From positions 1,266,178 through 1,330,177 of the forward strand of contig NZ_JAPDOB010000001.1 in assembly GCF_026013565.1 (NCBI RefSeq): a stretch of 64,000 nucleotides of DNA. The letters are read 5' to 3'. This DNA is from Sphingomonas arvum (lineage in GTDB: Bacteria; Pseudomonadota; Alphaproteobacteria; Sphingomonadales; Sphingomonadaceae). Each line of letters begins with the position of its first letter. Positions within the stretch are counted from its first letter, which is position 1. Under the pieces are notes generated by a model. The model had not been told where the DNA came from and searched no databases. It saw only the letters and a list, made by a program, of their open reading frames with translations. Position numbers and translations under genes: made by a program. This document shows positions 36,288-45,929 of this stretch, one piece after another.

Positions 36288-38027
36288 TTACCGCGCCTGG
36301 GCCGTGTATGTACCTTGCGCCACTGGAAATGCCGGCCACTTGTGCTGCGCCATCTGGGTCAGCGTCGGCGTCGGCTGTCCGGCCAGTTGCTCGTACACCC
36401 ACATATTGCGCAGCACCGTGGGAACATAAAAGCGCGTCTCCCAGTAGGGCACGCTCTCCATCCACAGCAGCGGGTCGCCGCGGTCGTTCACCTGCCAGCG
36501 CCCCACCGGCAACGAGCCCGCGTTGTAGCTGGCGATCACCTTGGGCAATTGCCCCTGGGTCTCCGGACGCCGGCGCATCGCCTCGATCCAACGCTGGCCG
36601 AACTCGATATTGGTTGCTGGGTCGCGCAGGTCGCCGGGTGGCACGTTCCCGATGCGCGCGAGCAGGGTCATGGTGGCGGGCACCACCTGCATCAGGCCAA
36701 CCGCGCCAGCCGGGCTGATCGCCTCGGCGCGGAAGCTCGATTCCTGCAATGAGTGAGCCAGTGCCAGCGCCGGATCGATCCGCCAGCCACCGCGTGGCGT
36801 CCAGTTCGGCCGCGGATAGCGCGCCGCGGGCGCGACCCGTGCGCCCGGCTGCCCGAAGTGAGCGAGGTAGTGCTGGGTGGCCGCGAGGTCGAGCCGGCGG
36901 GCCAGCGCCACCAGGCTCGGCTGGTCGGCTGGGCGGCCGATGCGCGCTTGAAAGCGGAGGAACTGGCCGGCGAGATCGCGCTCGCCGATGCGGGCGAGTT
37001 CGAGCGCCCGGCGGATGTTCGGCTGTGCCTCGACCCGCGGGTCGACGGCTTCCGGCATGGGCGCGAGCCGCGTATCCATGCCCAGCGTGCGCCGCGCTAG
37101 CATCCCGTAGAAGGTCTCGGGCATGTTGGCCGCCGCCCGCATCAGCGGATTGACCTCGGCCGGGCGCCGGCAAGCCATCGCGGACCGCGCTGCCCAGTAG
37201 AGCCCACCCGCGCGCAGCGACGGTTCGGTGGCGCCGGCACCGACGATACGGAACAGCTGGGTGGAGGAAACGCAGTCGTTCTGCCGCCATGCCGCGAGGC
37301 CAGACACCCAGGCCGCCTGAACTGCCCATTCGCCGGTCGCACCGGCCCGGCCGAAGTCGGCGACGCGGCGCGCGTTCGCGTCCTCGCCACGCACGTAATA
37401 GATCCACGCCAGCCGCTGCGCCGCTTCGGCCCGCGCCTCGGGCGAAAGCAGGAGCGCCCGGCTATTGAACAGCGCCTCGGCACTCAGCGCATCGTCCGCC
37501 TTCACGTAAGCGTCCATGTCGGTCCGAAGCCGGTCTGCCTCCGGCTCGCCGACGATTGGGCGCGCGCGGATCCGGCGCGGCGCGGCGCCGATCTGCACCA
37601 ATGGGTAGCGCGGCGCGATGCGCGGCGTATCAATGCCGCCACGCGCCTCCGCCATGCGCTGGATCTGGTCCGCCTTCGGCAGGTCCGGCGCCTCGATCAG
37701 CAGGTCGAGCAGCGCGTCCAGGCTGACCTTGGGGCTGCCCTTCGCGGTGTACAGCTCCGCCTTGGCGACGGGCGCCAGCGGACCGGCGGGCAGGGTTGCG
37801 ATGCCGAGCTGCGCCGCCGACCACTGGCTGGAGCGGATTGCGTCGAACACGCCGCGCCAATCCCTGGGCGCGACCACCACCGCGACAGGGGGTGCGGGCC
37901 GCGGCTGTTCGGCCGGAGTGGCGTCGCTCGGCTCATTCTGGCTGGTCGTTGGCGGCAACGGGGCCAGCGGGTCGCCAGGCTGCGCCTGAACCGCAAGAAC
38001 GGCTGCGAAGGCATGAAAAACGCTCAT
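36288..38027 (-). CDS. Soluble-type lytic transglycosylase
   Basis: This 579-residue exported enzyme has a signal peptide and Pro-rich linker, a long alpha-superhelical (U-domain-like) region from about 70 to 430, and the C-terminal Slt domain with the catalytic Glu in AHSLQESSFRAEAISPAG, then GLMQVVP and ASYNAGSLPVGRW. It cleaves peptidoglycan between MurNAc and GlcNAc and forms 1,6-anhydro ends. Its ATG overlaps the UDG-like stop (ATGA), an odd pairing of a repair-type protein with a cell-wall enzyme. Confidence 0.92.
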   Translation of the reverse strand: MSVFHAFAAVLAVQAQPGDPLAPLPPTTSQNEPSDATPAEQPRPAPPVAVVVAPRDWRGVFDAIRSSQWSAAQLGIATLPAGPLAPVAKAELYTAKGSPKVSLDALLDLLIEAPDLPKADQIQRMAEARGGIDTPRIAPRYPLVQIGAAPRRIRARPIVGEPEADRLRTDMDAYVKADDALSAEALFNSRALLLSPEARAEAAQRLAWIYYVRGEDANARRVADFGRAGATGEWAVQAAWVSGLAAWRQNDCVSSTQLFRIVGAGATEPSLRAGGLYWAARSAMACRRPAEVNPLMRAAANMPETFYGMLARRTLGMDTRLAPMPEAVDPRVEAQPNIRRALELARIGERDLAGQFLRFQARIGRPADQPSLVALARRLDLAATQHYLAHFGQPGARVAPAARYPRPNWTPRGGWRIDPALALAHSLQESSFRAEAISPAGAVGLMQVVPATMTLLARIGNVPPGDLRDPATNIEFGQRWIEAMRRRPETQGQLPKVIASYNAGSLPVGRWQVNDRGDPLLWMESVPYWETRFYVPTVLRNMWVYEQLAGQPTPTLTQMAQHKWPAFPVAQGTYTAQAR

Positions 38028-38779
38028 GAAACCTCTTCACTCATCAACAGCAGCAGGTCTCGCCAGGCATAGGCCTTGTCCGACGGCCGCTGCAGCAACT
38101 GGCGGGGATGGAAGGTGACGACCGCGGGCACATGATCGATCCGGTGGATGCGCCCACGCGCCTGCAGCAGGTTCTGTCCAGTCAAGGCGCGAGCCGGTCC
38201 TTCGCCCAGCAGCAGCAGCCGCTTGGGCGCGACCAGGGCGATGTGCCGCTTCATGTCGTCGACACACTGCGCCGCGATGCGCGGGTCCAGCCGCTTGGCC
38301 GGCGCCGGGAAGCAGGCGAGGGACGCGACATAGGCGTCCTCCGGCTTGAACCCGATCGCGGCCAGCATGCGGGTGGTCAGTTCCCAGGATGCACCGCCGA
38401 TCGGCCGCCCTTCCGCGGCACACTCCCGGTCGGGCAAGTCGGCAATGAGCATGATACCGGCGTTTGCGGGCCCATGGGGCAGGGCACGCGCGGCGCCGGC
38501 CTGGAACAGCGGCAGGTCCGACCCCTCGCGCAGCCAGCCGTGGAACTCCTCAAGCGAGCTCAGCGCCTGCCGGTCGACGCTTGCTGGCGAGATCGCCAGG
38601 GAGGTTGCTGCCGGGGCAAGCTCCTCGTCGCTGGCGGCCTGCACGGGCGAGGCCGTCCGCAGCCATGCCCGCGGCGTCTCCGCGACCAGCGTATCGACGC
38701 CGGCCTCCAGCCACCAGCCGAGCAGGCTGGCCGCCTCCGCCGCGTCCACGGTTCCGCTATTCCCTCCCACGCGGACCAT
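38024..38779 (-). CDS. Uracil-DNA glycosylase-like family protein, motifs degenerate
   Basis: This 251-residue protein looks like a family 4 or 5 uracil-DNA glycosylase by its IMLIADLPDRECAAEGRPIGG segment, the LLLLGEGPARALTG strand and the C-terminal FHPRQLLQRPSDK motif. However, the usual GEAPG active-site loop is replaced by ADLPDRE, and the N-terminal Fe-S cysteine pattern is not visible. Activity is therefore doubtful. I start at the ATG at 38779 (AAGGGG just upstream), with alternative ATGs at 38782 and 38812. Confidence 0.8.
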   Translation of the reverse strand: MVRVGGNSGTVDAAEAASLLGWWLEAGVDTLVAETPRAWLRTASPVQAASDEELAPAATSLAISPASVDRQALSSLEEFHGWLREGSDLPLFQAGAARALPHGPANAGIMLIADLPDRECAAEGRPIGGASWELTTRMLAAIGFKPEDAYVASLACFPAPAKRLDPRIAAQCVDDMKRHIALVAPKRLLLLGEGPARALTGQNLLQARGRIHRIDHVPAVVTFHPRQLLQRPSDKAYAWRDLLLLMSEEVS

Positions 38780-38867
38780 CATACCCCTTGTCGCCATTGA
38801 CGCCACCATCATCTGAAGGGCAGGGCGAACAAGAAGTTTTCACGCCGGTTCGAATGGGTTGGGACGA

Positions 38868-40520
38868 ATGAGCGAACGCGAGTCGATGGAATATGATGTC
38901 GTGATCGTCGGGGCAGGCCCTGCCGGCCTGTCGGCGGCGATCCGGCTGAAACAGCTCGCCAACGAAGCCGGGCGGGAGCTTGGCGTCTGCATTCTCGAGA
39001 AAGGCTCGGAGGTCGGCGCCCACATCATGTCGGGCGCGGTGATCGATCCAAAGGCGCTTGATGAACTGCTGCCCGAGTGGCGGGAGGACGACAGCTGCCT
39101 GCTGAACCGCGTGCCCGTCACCAAGAACGAGCATTGGGTGCTGACCAAAGGCAAGCACTTCCACCTGCCGCACCTGATGATGCCGAGTTTTCTCGACAAC
39201 AAGGGCACCTTCACCGGCAGCCTGGCCAACCTGTGCCGCTGGCTGGCGGGCAAGGCGGAGGAGCTGGGCGTCGAGATCTTCCCCGGCTTCCCGGCGGCCG
39301 AGATCCTCTACAACGAGGACGGCTCGGTGAAGGGCGTCGCGACCGGCGACATGGGCATCGCCCGCGATGGCACCCGCAAGCCCGACTACCAGCCAGGCAT
39401 GGAGATCCATGCCCGCTACACCTTCTTCGCGGAAGGCGCGCGCGGGTCGCTGACCAAGCAGCTCAAGCGCCAGTTCGACCTGGAGGCCGATTGCCAGCCG
39501 CAGGTCTACGGCATCGGCATCAAGGAATTGTGGGACATCGATCCGGCCAAGCACCAGCCCGGCCGCGTGATCCACACGCAAGGCTGGCCGCTCGGAGACG
39601 CCTGGGGCGGCGGGTGGATCTATCACCAGGACAACAACCAGCTGTCGATCGGCTTCGTGGTCGCGCTGTCGTACAAGAACCCGCACCTGTCGCCCTTCGA
39701 TGAGATGCAGCGGTGGAAGCATCATCCTGCCATTAAGGAGATGCTGGAGGGCGGCCGCCGCGTTTCCTACGGCGCTCGCGCGATTAACGAGGGCGGCTGG
39801 CAGTCCATCCCGCGGCTGGCCTTCCCCGGCGGTGCGCTGATCGGCTGCTCGGCCGGGTTTGTGAACGTGCCGCGGATCAAGGGCACCCATACCGCCATGA
39901 AAAGCGGGATGCTGGCGGCTGAAAGCGCATTCGAGGCGATCGCAGCCGACCGCCGCGGCGACGTGCTGGATGGCTACGAGCCCGCCGTCCGCAACGGCTG
40001 GATCGGCGAGGAATTGCGCAAGGTGAAGAACGCCGAGCCGGCCGTGTCCAAGCTTGGCAATACCATCGGCACGCTGGTGGCGGGCACGGACATGTGGATG
40101 CGGCAGCTCAAGATCGGCCTGCCGTTCGAGATGAAGCACCATCCCGACCACGAGACCCTGTGGCGCCGCGACATCGCGCCGAAGATCAACTATCCCAAGC
40201 CCGACGGCGTGATCAGCTTCGACAAGCTGTCTTCCGTGTTCCTGTCGAACACGAATCACGAGGAAGACCAGCCGATCCACCTTACGCTGAAGGACCCGAC
40301 GATCCCGACCCGGGTTAACCTGCCGCAATATGATGGACCGGAGCAGCGCTACTGCCCGGCCGGCGTGTACGAATATGTCGAGGAGAATGGGGCCGCTCGG
40401 CTGCAGATCAACGCGCAGAACTGCGTCCACTGCAAGACCTGCGACATCAAGGACCCGTGCCAGAACATCAATTGGGTGACTCCGGAGGGCGGCGGTGGCC
40501 CGAACTATCCGAACATGTAG
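38868..40520 (+). CDS. Electron transfer flavoprotein-ubiquinone oxidoreductase
   Basis: This 550-residue membrane-associated protein starts at the ATG at 38868 and carries an N-terminal FAD-binding GAGPAGLSAAIRLK, a central ubiquinone-binding region with GGWIYHQDNNQLSIGFVVAL, and a C-terminal 4Fe-4S domain (NAQNCVHCKTCDIKDPCQNI). It passes electrons from ETF, hence fatty-acid and amino-acid oxidation, to the quinone pool. Its 3' end overlaps the TPR gene by 26 nt in another frame. The length and cofactor motifs are complete. Confidence 0.96.
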   Translation: MSERESMEYDVVIVGAGPAGLSAAIRLKQLANEAGRELGVCILEKGSEVGAHIMSGAVIDPKALDELLPEWREDDSCLLNRVPVTKNEHWVLTKGKHFHLPHLMMPSFLDNKGTFTGSLANLCRWLAGKAEELGVEIFPGFPAAEILYNEDGSVKGVATGDMGIARDGTRKPDYQPGMEIHARYTFFAEGARGSLTKQLKRQFDLEADCQPQVYGIGIKELWDIDPAKHQPGRVIHTQGWPLGDAWGGGWIYHQDNNQLSIGFVVALSYKNPHLSPFDEMQRWKHHPAIKEMLEGGRRVSYGARAINEGGWQSIPRLAFPGGALIGCSAGFVNVPRIKGTHTAMKSGMLAAESAFEAIAADRRGDVLDGYEPAVRNGWIGEELRKVKNAEPAVSKLGNTIGTLVAGTDMWMRQLKIGLPFEMKHHPDHETLWRRDIAPKINYPKPDGVISFDKLSSVFLSNTNHEEDQPIHLTLKDPTIPTRVNLPQYDGPEQRYCPAGVYEYVEENGAARLQINAQNCVHCKTCDIKDPCQNINWVTPEGGGGPNYPNM

Positions 40521-42153
40521 CCTCGGACTGGCGCTCGCGCTGGCGGCCGCTCCGGCGCTCGCCAGCACGTCCGCCTACCGACCGAGCGGGCCCAGCACCT
40601 TCGTCGGCGCGCGGGCGGCGGAGCTGCAGGGTGATCCGCGCCGTGCGGCCGTGCTTTATGCCGCCTTGTCCGCCGCCGACCCGACCAACAGCATCGTTGC
40701 CAATCGCGCCATCAGCCAGGCGATCTCGGCTGGCGACATGCCGCTGGCGCTGCGGCTGGCCAGCGCCCGCCAGCCCGCCAGCCTGGCGCTGGACGCGCGC
40801 CTGCTGCTGACCGCCGAGCGCCTGCGCACCCGCAAGCCCGACCAGGCCATCGCTTTGCTCAACCTCCCGTCGGACAGCGGCAGCCTGAACTTCCTGGTGC
40901 AGCCGGTGCAGGCCTGGGCGTTGGCCGAGCGGCGCAATCCGGCGGCCCTTAGCGTCCTGAGCGCCATTCCGGCCGGCAGCGTGTCGAGCCCGATCGTGCC
41001 CGAGCTGCGTGCGCTCATGCTGCTGCGGCTGAAACGCGGGGCGGAGGCGGAGCCGTTCGCCCGGCAGGCAGTGGCGCAGGCGGGCGGCCGGGCCGTGCCG
41101 CTGCGCATCGCCATTGCGGACGGCTACATGCAGCTGCGCGACCCGCAGCGCGCCCTGGCGTTCCTGGACGGGTCCGACCCGACCACGCACAAGGCTCGCG
41201 CGCTGGTTCAGGCCGGCAGGCGACCCGGCGGCGCCATCGAGACTGCGGCGCAGGGCTTCGCCACCTTGCTGACCGCATTGGCGCTCGACCTTAACCGGGA
41301 GAACGGCCAGGCGCTGCCAATCGCGATGGTGCAGGTCGCCCGGTACGCCGATCCGGCCAACGAGCCGGCGCGCGTTTTGCTCGGCCTGCTCCTGGGCCAG
41401 GCCGATCGGACTGACGACGCGCTGGTCGCGCTGCGCGGGATCGACGAGCGCAGCCTGTTCGCACCGCAGGTCCGAGACGCCGAGATTCGCGCGCTGGTGA
41501 AGGCTGGCCGCGAGCAGGAGGCGCTCGCCCGCGCCCAGGCCTTTGCGCAGGGGCCGGACGCGTCCGCAACCGACTGGGGCCGGCTTGGCGACATGTTCGA
41601 CGAGCTCGACCGCAATCCGGAAGGTGCGGCCGCTTATGCTCGCGCCATTGCCCTGCTGCCGCCGGAATCAACCGAGCGCTGGCAGCTCTACCTGCTCTAC
41701 GGGGCCATGCTGGACCGGTCAAAGCAATGGGACCAGGCCCGCGCCGCACTGGAGACCGCACGCAAGCTCGCGCCGCAGAACCCGACGGTGCTTAATTACC
41801 TGGGCTATGCGCAACTGGAGCGAGGCGAAAACCTCGACGCCGCCGAGGCGCTGATTACCGAGGCGCACCGCCTGAAGCCGGACGACGGTTCCATTACCGA
41901 TTCGCTCGGCTGGGCCCAATTCAAGCGAGGCCGGGTCGACCAGGCGATCGCCACCCTGACACAGGCGGCTGCCGGGCAGCCCGCGGAAGCCGAGATACAC
42001 GAGCATCTCGGCGACGCCCTGTTCACCGCCGGCCGCAAGTTCGAGGCACGCCACGCATGGAACGCAGCCCTGATTACCGCCGAGGACGAAGCCAGGGCGC
42101 GGATCCAGTCCAAGCTTGGGGCCGGGCTGAACCCGGGCAACGCCGCACCTTGA
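40495..42153 (+). CDS. Exported tetratricopeptide repeat protein
   Basis: This 552-residue protein starts at a GTG at 40495 inside the last codons of the oxidoreductase, after a GGAGG-like GGAGGGCGG. A signal peptide (residues 1-23, ALA) leads to ten or more TPR helices, including clear TPR-like PTVLNYLGYAQLERGENLDAAEALI and GSITDSLGWAQFKRGRVDQAI (landmarks). It should form a periplasmic protein scaffold. It lies between the quinone oxidoreductase and ispE and has no known enzymatic function. Confidence 0.9.
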   Translation: MARTIRTCSLGLALALAAAPALASTSAYRPSGPSTFVGARAAELQGDPRRAAVLYAALSAADPTNSIVANRAISQAISAGDMPLALRLASARQPASLALDARLLLTAERLRTRKPDQAIALLNLPSDSGSLNFLVQPVQAWALAERRNPAALSVLSAIPAGSVSSPIVPELRALMLLRLKRGAEAEPFARQAVAQAGGRAVPLRIAIADGYMQLRDPQRALAFLDGSDPTTHKARALVQAGRRPGGAIETAAQGFATLLTALALDLNRENGQALPIAMVQVARYADPANEPARVLLGLLLGQADRTDDALVALRGIDERSLFAPQVRDAEIRALVKAGREQEALARAQAFAQGPDASATDWGRLGDMFDELDRNPEGAAAYARAIALLPPESTERWQLYLLYGAMLDRSKQWDQARAALETARKLAPQNPTVLNYLGYAQLERGENLDAAEALITEAHRLKPDDGSITDSLGWAQFKRGRVDQAIATLTQAAAGQPAEAEIHEHLGDALFTAGRKFEARHAWNAALITAEDEARARIQSKLGAGLNPGNAAP

Positions 42154-42971
42154 AGAAAGCGGTCCTGACGCGCTGGAGCGAGATCGCGCCGGCCAAGCTC
42201 AACCTGGCGCTGCACGTGCGTGGCAAGCTGCCGGACGGCCGCCACGCGCTAGAGACCATCTTCGCCTTCTGCACCGACGGCGACCGGCTGTGGGGTGAGC
42301 CGGCGGACGAGCTGTCGCTGACGATCACCGGGCCGTTCGCTGCCATGCTGGACGACGGGGGATTGAATTTGGTGCATCGTGCGGCCGCAGGTCTCGCCGC
42401 TGAGGCGCGGGTGGGGCGTGGCGCGGCGCTCACGCTCGACAAGCGGCTGCCGGTCGCATCGGGGATCGGCGGCGGCTCGGCGGATGCTGCGGCGGCGCTG
42501 CGGCTGCTGACATCCATGTGGGGCATCGATCCCGCCTTTGCCTCCGTGGTGGCGCCGCAGCTGGGCTCGGACGTGCCCGCCTGCCTGCTGTCGATGACCT
42601 GTCGCGGGGAGGGCGCCGGGGACGAGTTGGCTTTGGTCGACGCGGGCATCAGCGGCGCGGCCGTACTGCTGGTCAATCCGCGCGTGCCGCTGGCGACCGG
42701 CGACGTGTTCGCGGCGTGGAAAGGCAATGATGGCGGACCGCTGATCGACTGGCGGACCGGCCGCAACGACCTGGAGAAACCAGCCCACAAGCAGGTACCG
42801 GTGATCGGCCGCGTACTCGACTGGCTCAAGCGCCAGCCGGGCGCCGAGTTCGCGCGCATGTCAGGCTCCGGCGCAACCTGCTTCGCCCTGTTCGCAACGG
42901 AAGACGCGCGCGAGGCGGCGGCGTCGGCCTGCCCGGCGGAATGGTGGCACCTGGCGACCACCCTGCGCTAG
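42150..42971 (+). CDS. ispE: 4-diphosphocytidyl-2-C-methyl-D-erythritol kinase
   Basis: This 273-residue GHMP kinase of the MEP isoprenoid pathway has APAKLNLALHV, the P-loop-like LPVASGIGGGSADAAAALRLL (landmark) and FARMSGSGATCFALF at the C-terminus. It starts at a TTG that overlaps the TPR stop as TTGA. It phosphorylates the 2-hydroxyl of CDP-ME. The next gene, nnr, follows 8 nt later. Confidence 0.96.
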   Translation: MKKAVLTRWSEIAPAKLNLALHVRGKLPDGRHALETIFAFCTDGDRLWGEPADELSLTITGPFAAMLDDGGLNLVHRAAAGLAAEARVGRGAALTLDKRLPVASGIGGGSADAAAALRLLTSMWGIDPAFASVVAPQLGSDVPACLLSMTCRGEGAGDELALVDAGISGAAVLLVNPRVPLATGDVFAAWKGNDGGPLIDWRTGRNDLEKPAHKQVPVIGRVLDWLKRQPGAEFARMSGSGATCFALFATEDAREAAASACPAEWWHLATTLR

Positions 42972-42979
42972 GACGAGCC

Positions 42980-44320
42980 ATGCGCCCGATCCTCACCGCC
43001 GCCCGGATGCGCGCCGCCGAGGAGGCAGCCATCGATGCCGGCACAACGGTCGAGACACTGATGGAGCGCGCCGGCGCGAGCCTGGCGGAAGCTGCCTTCC
43101 GCTTTGCTGGGCCAATGGACACGCTGGTGATCTGTGGGCTGGGCAACAATGGCGGTGATGGCTATGTCGCCGCGCGGCACCTGGCCCTTCTGGGCACTCA
43201 GGTGCGAGTGGCAGCCTTGGCGGAGCCGAGTACCGACGCTGCGCGGTGGGCAAGGCAGCAATGGAACGGCTCTGTGGAGAGCTTCGAAACAGCCAGGCCG
43301 GCGTCCCTGCTGATCGACTGCCTTTTTGGCACCGGTCTCAAGCGCGGCTTGGAACCCATTGTTTCACAAAGACTTACCGAACTAGCTGGCGCTGCTCAAC
43401 TGACCGTCGCCTGCGACCTTCCGAGCGGCGTTGAGGCGGACAGCGGTGCGTGCTTGTCGCGGGTGCCCACCTGTGACCTGACCGTCACCTTCGGCGCGCT
43501 CAAGCCCGCGCATCGGCTGATGGCGGCGTTACCCGCCATTGGACGGGTGGTGCTGGCGGACATCGGCGTCGCAGCCCAGAGCCCATGGTTCGAGATCGGC
43601 CGTCCCGACCTACCGCCGCTCGCACCCGATGCGCACAAGTACAGCCGCGGGCTCGTCCATGCGCTCGCGGGCAAGATGCCGGGCGCGATTGCGCTGGCCG
43701 CGTCCGCAGCCGCCCGGGCCGGAGCCGGCTACGTCCGAGTGTCGACCAGCCGGGCAATCGACCATCTCCCCGCGGCCGTGGTCCAGACGGACACGGCGGC
43801 CCTTACCGATCCGCGGATCGGCTGCCTGCTGGTCGGTTCCGGCATGGGCGACCTGCCGCAGGTGCTGACCCTTGCCCTCACATCGCATGCGCCCAAGGTC
43901 ATCGACGCGGATGCGCTCGGATATGTCGGGGAACCAGACCGCCTCAAGGGCCAGGACGCGATCGTGACGCCGCACGAGGGCGAGTTCGTGAAGCTGTTCG
44001 GCAACCTGGCCGGCAGCAAGCCGGAGCGGGCGCTTGCCGCGGCTGCCCTGTCCGGCGCGGTCGTGGTCTACAAGGGCCCCGACACTCTGGTCGCGTCGCC
44101 CGACGGCCGCCTGGGCTTCGCGCCGCCCGCGCAAGCCTGGCTGGCGAGCGCGGGCACCGGTGACGTCCTCGCCGGCATCATTGCCGCCCTTCGCGCCCGC
44201 GGGCTGCCCGCGTTCGAAGCAGCTTGCGCAGGCGTCTGGTTGCATGGCCGTGCGGCGGAACTCGCGGGATCCGGCATGATCGCCGACGACCTGCTCGCCG
44301 CCATTCGCCAAGTCCAGTGA
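42980..44320 (+). CDS. nnr: Bifunctional NAD(P)H-hydrate epimerase / ADP-dependent dehydratase
   Basis: This 446-residue repair enzyme has the N-terminal epimerase domain with GNNGGDGYVAARHLA and the C-terminal dehydratase domain with DADALGYVG, TPHEGEFVKLF and ASAGTGDVLAGIIAALRARG. It converts damaged NADHX and NADPHX back to the cofactors. The start ATG 42980 comes 8 nt after ispE, and its stop overlaps the next gene as GTGA, indicating a single operon. Confidence 0.96.
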   Translation: MRPILTAARMRAAEEAAIDAGTTVETLMERAGASLAEAAFRFAGPMDTLVICGLGNNGGDGYVAARHLALLGTQVRVAALAEPSTDAARWARQQWNGSVESFETARPASLLIDCLFGTGLKRGLEPIVSQRLTELAGAAQLTVACDLPSGVEADSGACLSRVPTCDLTVTFGALKPAHRLMAALPAIGRVVLADIGVAAQSPWFEIGRPDLPPLAPDAHKYSRGLVHALAGKMPGAIALAASAAARAGAGYVRVSTSRAIDHLPAAVVQTDTAALTDPRIGCLLVGSGMGDLPQVLTLALTSHAPKVIDADALGYVGEPDRLKGQDAIVTPHEGEFVKLFGNLAGSKPERALAAAALSGAVVVYKGPDTLVASPDGRLGFAPPAQAWLASAGTGDVLAGIIAALRARGLPAFEAACAGVWLHGRAAELAGSGMIADDLLAAIRQVQ

Positions 44321-45492
44321 GCGTCGAGCCGATCGTCCGCATCGCGGCGCGCGGCGATGGCGTCACCACCGGTGGCCGCCACCTCGCGCTCGCCGCGCCC
44401 GGCGACCTTGTTGACGAGAGTGGGGCGATCACCCCCGGGCCGCACCATCAGCCGCCGCCTTGCCGTCACTTTCCCGAGTGCGGCGGTTGCCAGCTCCAGC
44501 ACGTCGACGATGCCGCTTACCGCCGCTACCTGGTCGATCGCGTAGCGGGTGCTCTTGCGGCGCAGAGGTTGGAGACGGACGTGCGCGAGCCGCACCTGTC
44601 GCCGCCGCGCAGTCGTCGCCGGGCCACCCTGCGTGCCACGCGGGTGGGGAAGGGGATCCTGCTCGGCTTCAACGCCGAACGCTCCCACCGCATCGTCGAC
44701 ATGCGCGAATGCCACGTTCTTCGTCCGGAGCTGTTTGCGCTGGTGGCGCCGCTTCGCGGCCTGCTCGCAACCATTCTGCTCGCCAAGCGACAGGCGGAGG
44801 TCAGCCTCACCCTGTGCGACCAGGGAGTGGATGTCGCGCTCTCCGGAGTCGCGGCCGAGGGCCTCGCGGCGGCCGAGGCACTGACCGCCTTCGCCGAGCG
44901 GCATGCGCTAGCCCGCCTCAGCCTGGATCAGGGCTACGGGCTCGAGACGCGCTTCGAGCCGCGGCCCGTCACGGTCGCCCTATCCGGCACGCCGGTCGTA
45001 CTCCCGCCCGGGGCCTTCCTCCAGGCGACGGATGACGGCGAGCAGGCGCTGGTCGCCGCCGTGCTCGAGGGCGTCGCGGGCGCCGTCCGACCTGCCGACC
45101 TGTTCGCCGGGCTGGGCACCTTCGCGCTGGCGTTACCCGGTCAGGTCTATGCCGCCGAAGCCGCTCGTGATGCCGTGCTCGCCCTTAAGGCCGCAAAGCC
45201 GTCACTCGCCGTCGAGCACCGCGACCTGTACCGAAGGCCGCTCAGCGCTGCGGAGCTGGCCGGTTTCGACGCAGTAGTGCTCGATCCGCCGCGCTCCGGC
45301 GCCGAGATGCAGGTCGGCGAGCTAGCCCGATCGGCGGTCCCGCGCATCGCCTACGTCAGCTGCAATCCCGCGACCTTCGCCCGCGATGCCCGCATCCTCT
45401 CGGACGGCGGCTACGCCCTGCGCTGGGTCCGTCCGGTCGGCCAGTTTCGCTGGTCCGTCCATGTCGAACTGGCGGCCAGCTTCACCCGCTAG
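44317..45492 (+). CDS. 23S rRNA (uracil-5-) methyltransferase, RlmD/RumA type
   Basis: This 391-residue enzyme starts at a GTG inside the nnr stop. It has the 4Fe-4S ligands C-x5-C-x2-C in CRHFPECGGCQL, SAM-binding LFAGLGTFALALPG, VLDPPRSGAEMQ and the catalytic VSCNPATFARD, with the nucleophilic Cys. It methylates U1939-like or related 23S sites. The TRAM domain expected at the N-terminus of RlmD is much reduced (starts VEPIVRIAARGDGV), so the exact position modified is uncertain. Confidence 0.92.
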   Translation: MSVEPIVRIAARGDGVTTGGRHLALAAPGDLVDESGAITPGPHHQPPPCRHFPECGGCQLQHVDDAAYRRYLVDRVAGALAAQRLETDVREPHLSPPRSRRRATLRATRVGKGILLGFNAERSHRIVDMRECHVLRPELFALVAPLRGLLATILLAKRQAEVSLTLCDQGVDVALSGVAAEGLAAAEALTAFAERHALARLSLDQGYGLETRFEPRPVTVALSGTPVVLPPGAFLQATDDGEQALVAAVLEGVAGAVRPADLFAGLGTFALALPGQVYAAEAARDAVLALKAAKPSLAVEHRDLYRRPLSAAELAGFDAVVLDPPRSGAEMQVGELARSAVPRIAYVSCNPATFARDARILSDGGYALRWVRPVGQFRWSVHVELAASFTR

Positions 45493-45923
45493 TGCAGCAG
45501 CGCCAATGCTGCGTGCAGCGTCAGGCCGAGCAGACACAGGGTCGACAGAATGAACAGTGACAAGCGGATGGCGACGATATTGACGGTCGCCTGCACGATG
45601 CTGTGCGCGATCCGCAGCCCGACGTAACCCCAGGCGAGCGCAACGTTGATCCATGCGTCGAACCCCATGATCGCGAGCGCCAGGACTATCGCGTAGAAGA
45701 TCGTCGGCTGCTCCATCAGGTGGTTATAGTTGTGCGCCTTCCACTGCGCCCGGTCCTCGCCCGCCTGGTCCAGCGCATGGCCGCGCGAGCCGCGCGGAAT
45801 GGTGCTCAGCTTGACACCCAGGCGGCGGAACGCGCCGGCCCGCGCCACGGCCATCCACACCAGCATGACCAGCGACCAGGCGACCAGCGCCACGACCGGC
45901 CCGAGCAATGGACTATGCCCCAT
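45489..45923 (-). CDS. MAPEG family membrane protein
   Basis: This 144-residue protein has four hydrophobic segments (about 7-29, 65-90, 98-118 and 122-143). The MAPEG signature is visible in HNYNHLMEQPTIFYAIVLALA and AWGYVGLRIAHSIVQA, with the charged Asn/Glu/Gln residues in the membrane. Members include glutathione-dependent transferases and eicosanoid enzymes; most bacterial relatives have no assigned role. Its 3' end overlaps the convergent rRNA methyltransferase by 4 nt. Confidence 0.9.
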   Translation of the reverse strand: MGHSPLLGPVVALVAWSLVMLVWMAVARAGAFRRLGVKLSTIPRGSRGHALDQAGEDRAQWKAHNYNHLMEQPTIFYAIVLALAIMGFDAWINVALAWGYVGLRIAHSIVQATVNIVAIRLSLFILSTLCLLGLTLHAALALLH

Positions 45924-45929
45924 ATGAAA

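Noticed and set aside
38757-40568. 603-residue minus-strand open frame
   Set aside because: It is antisense to the quinone oxidoreductase gene and has the same antisense composition.
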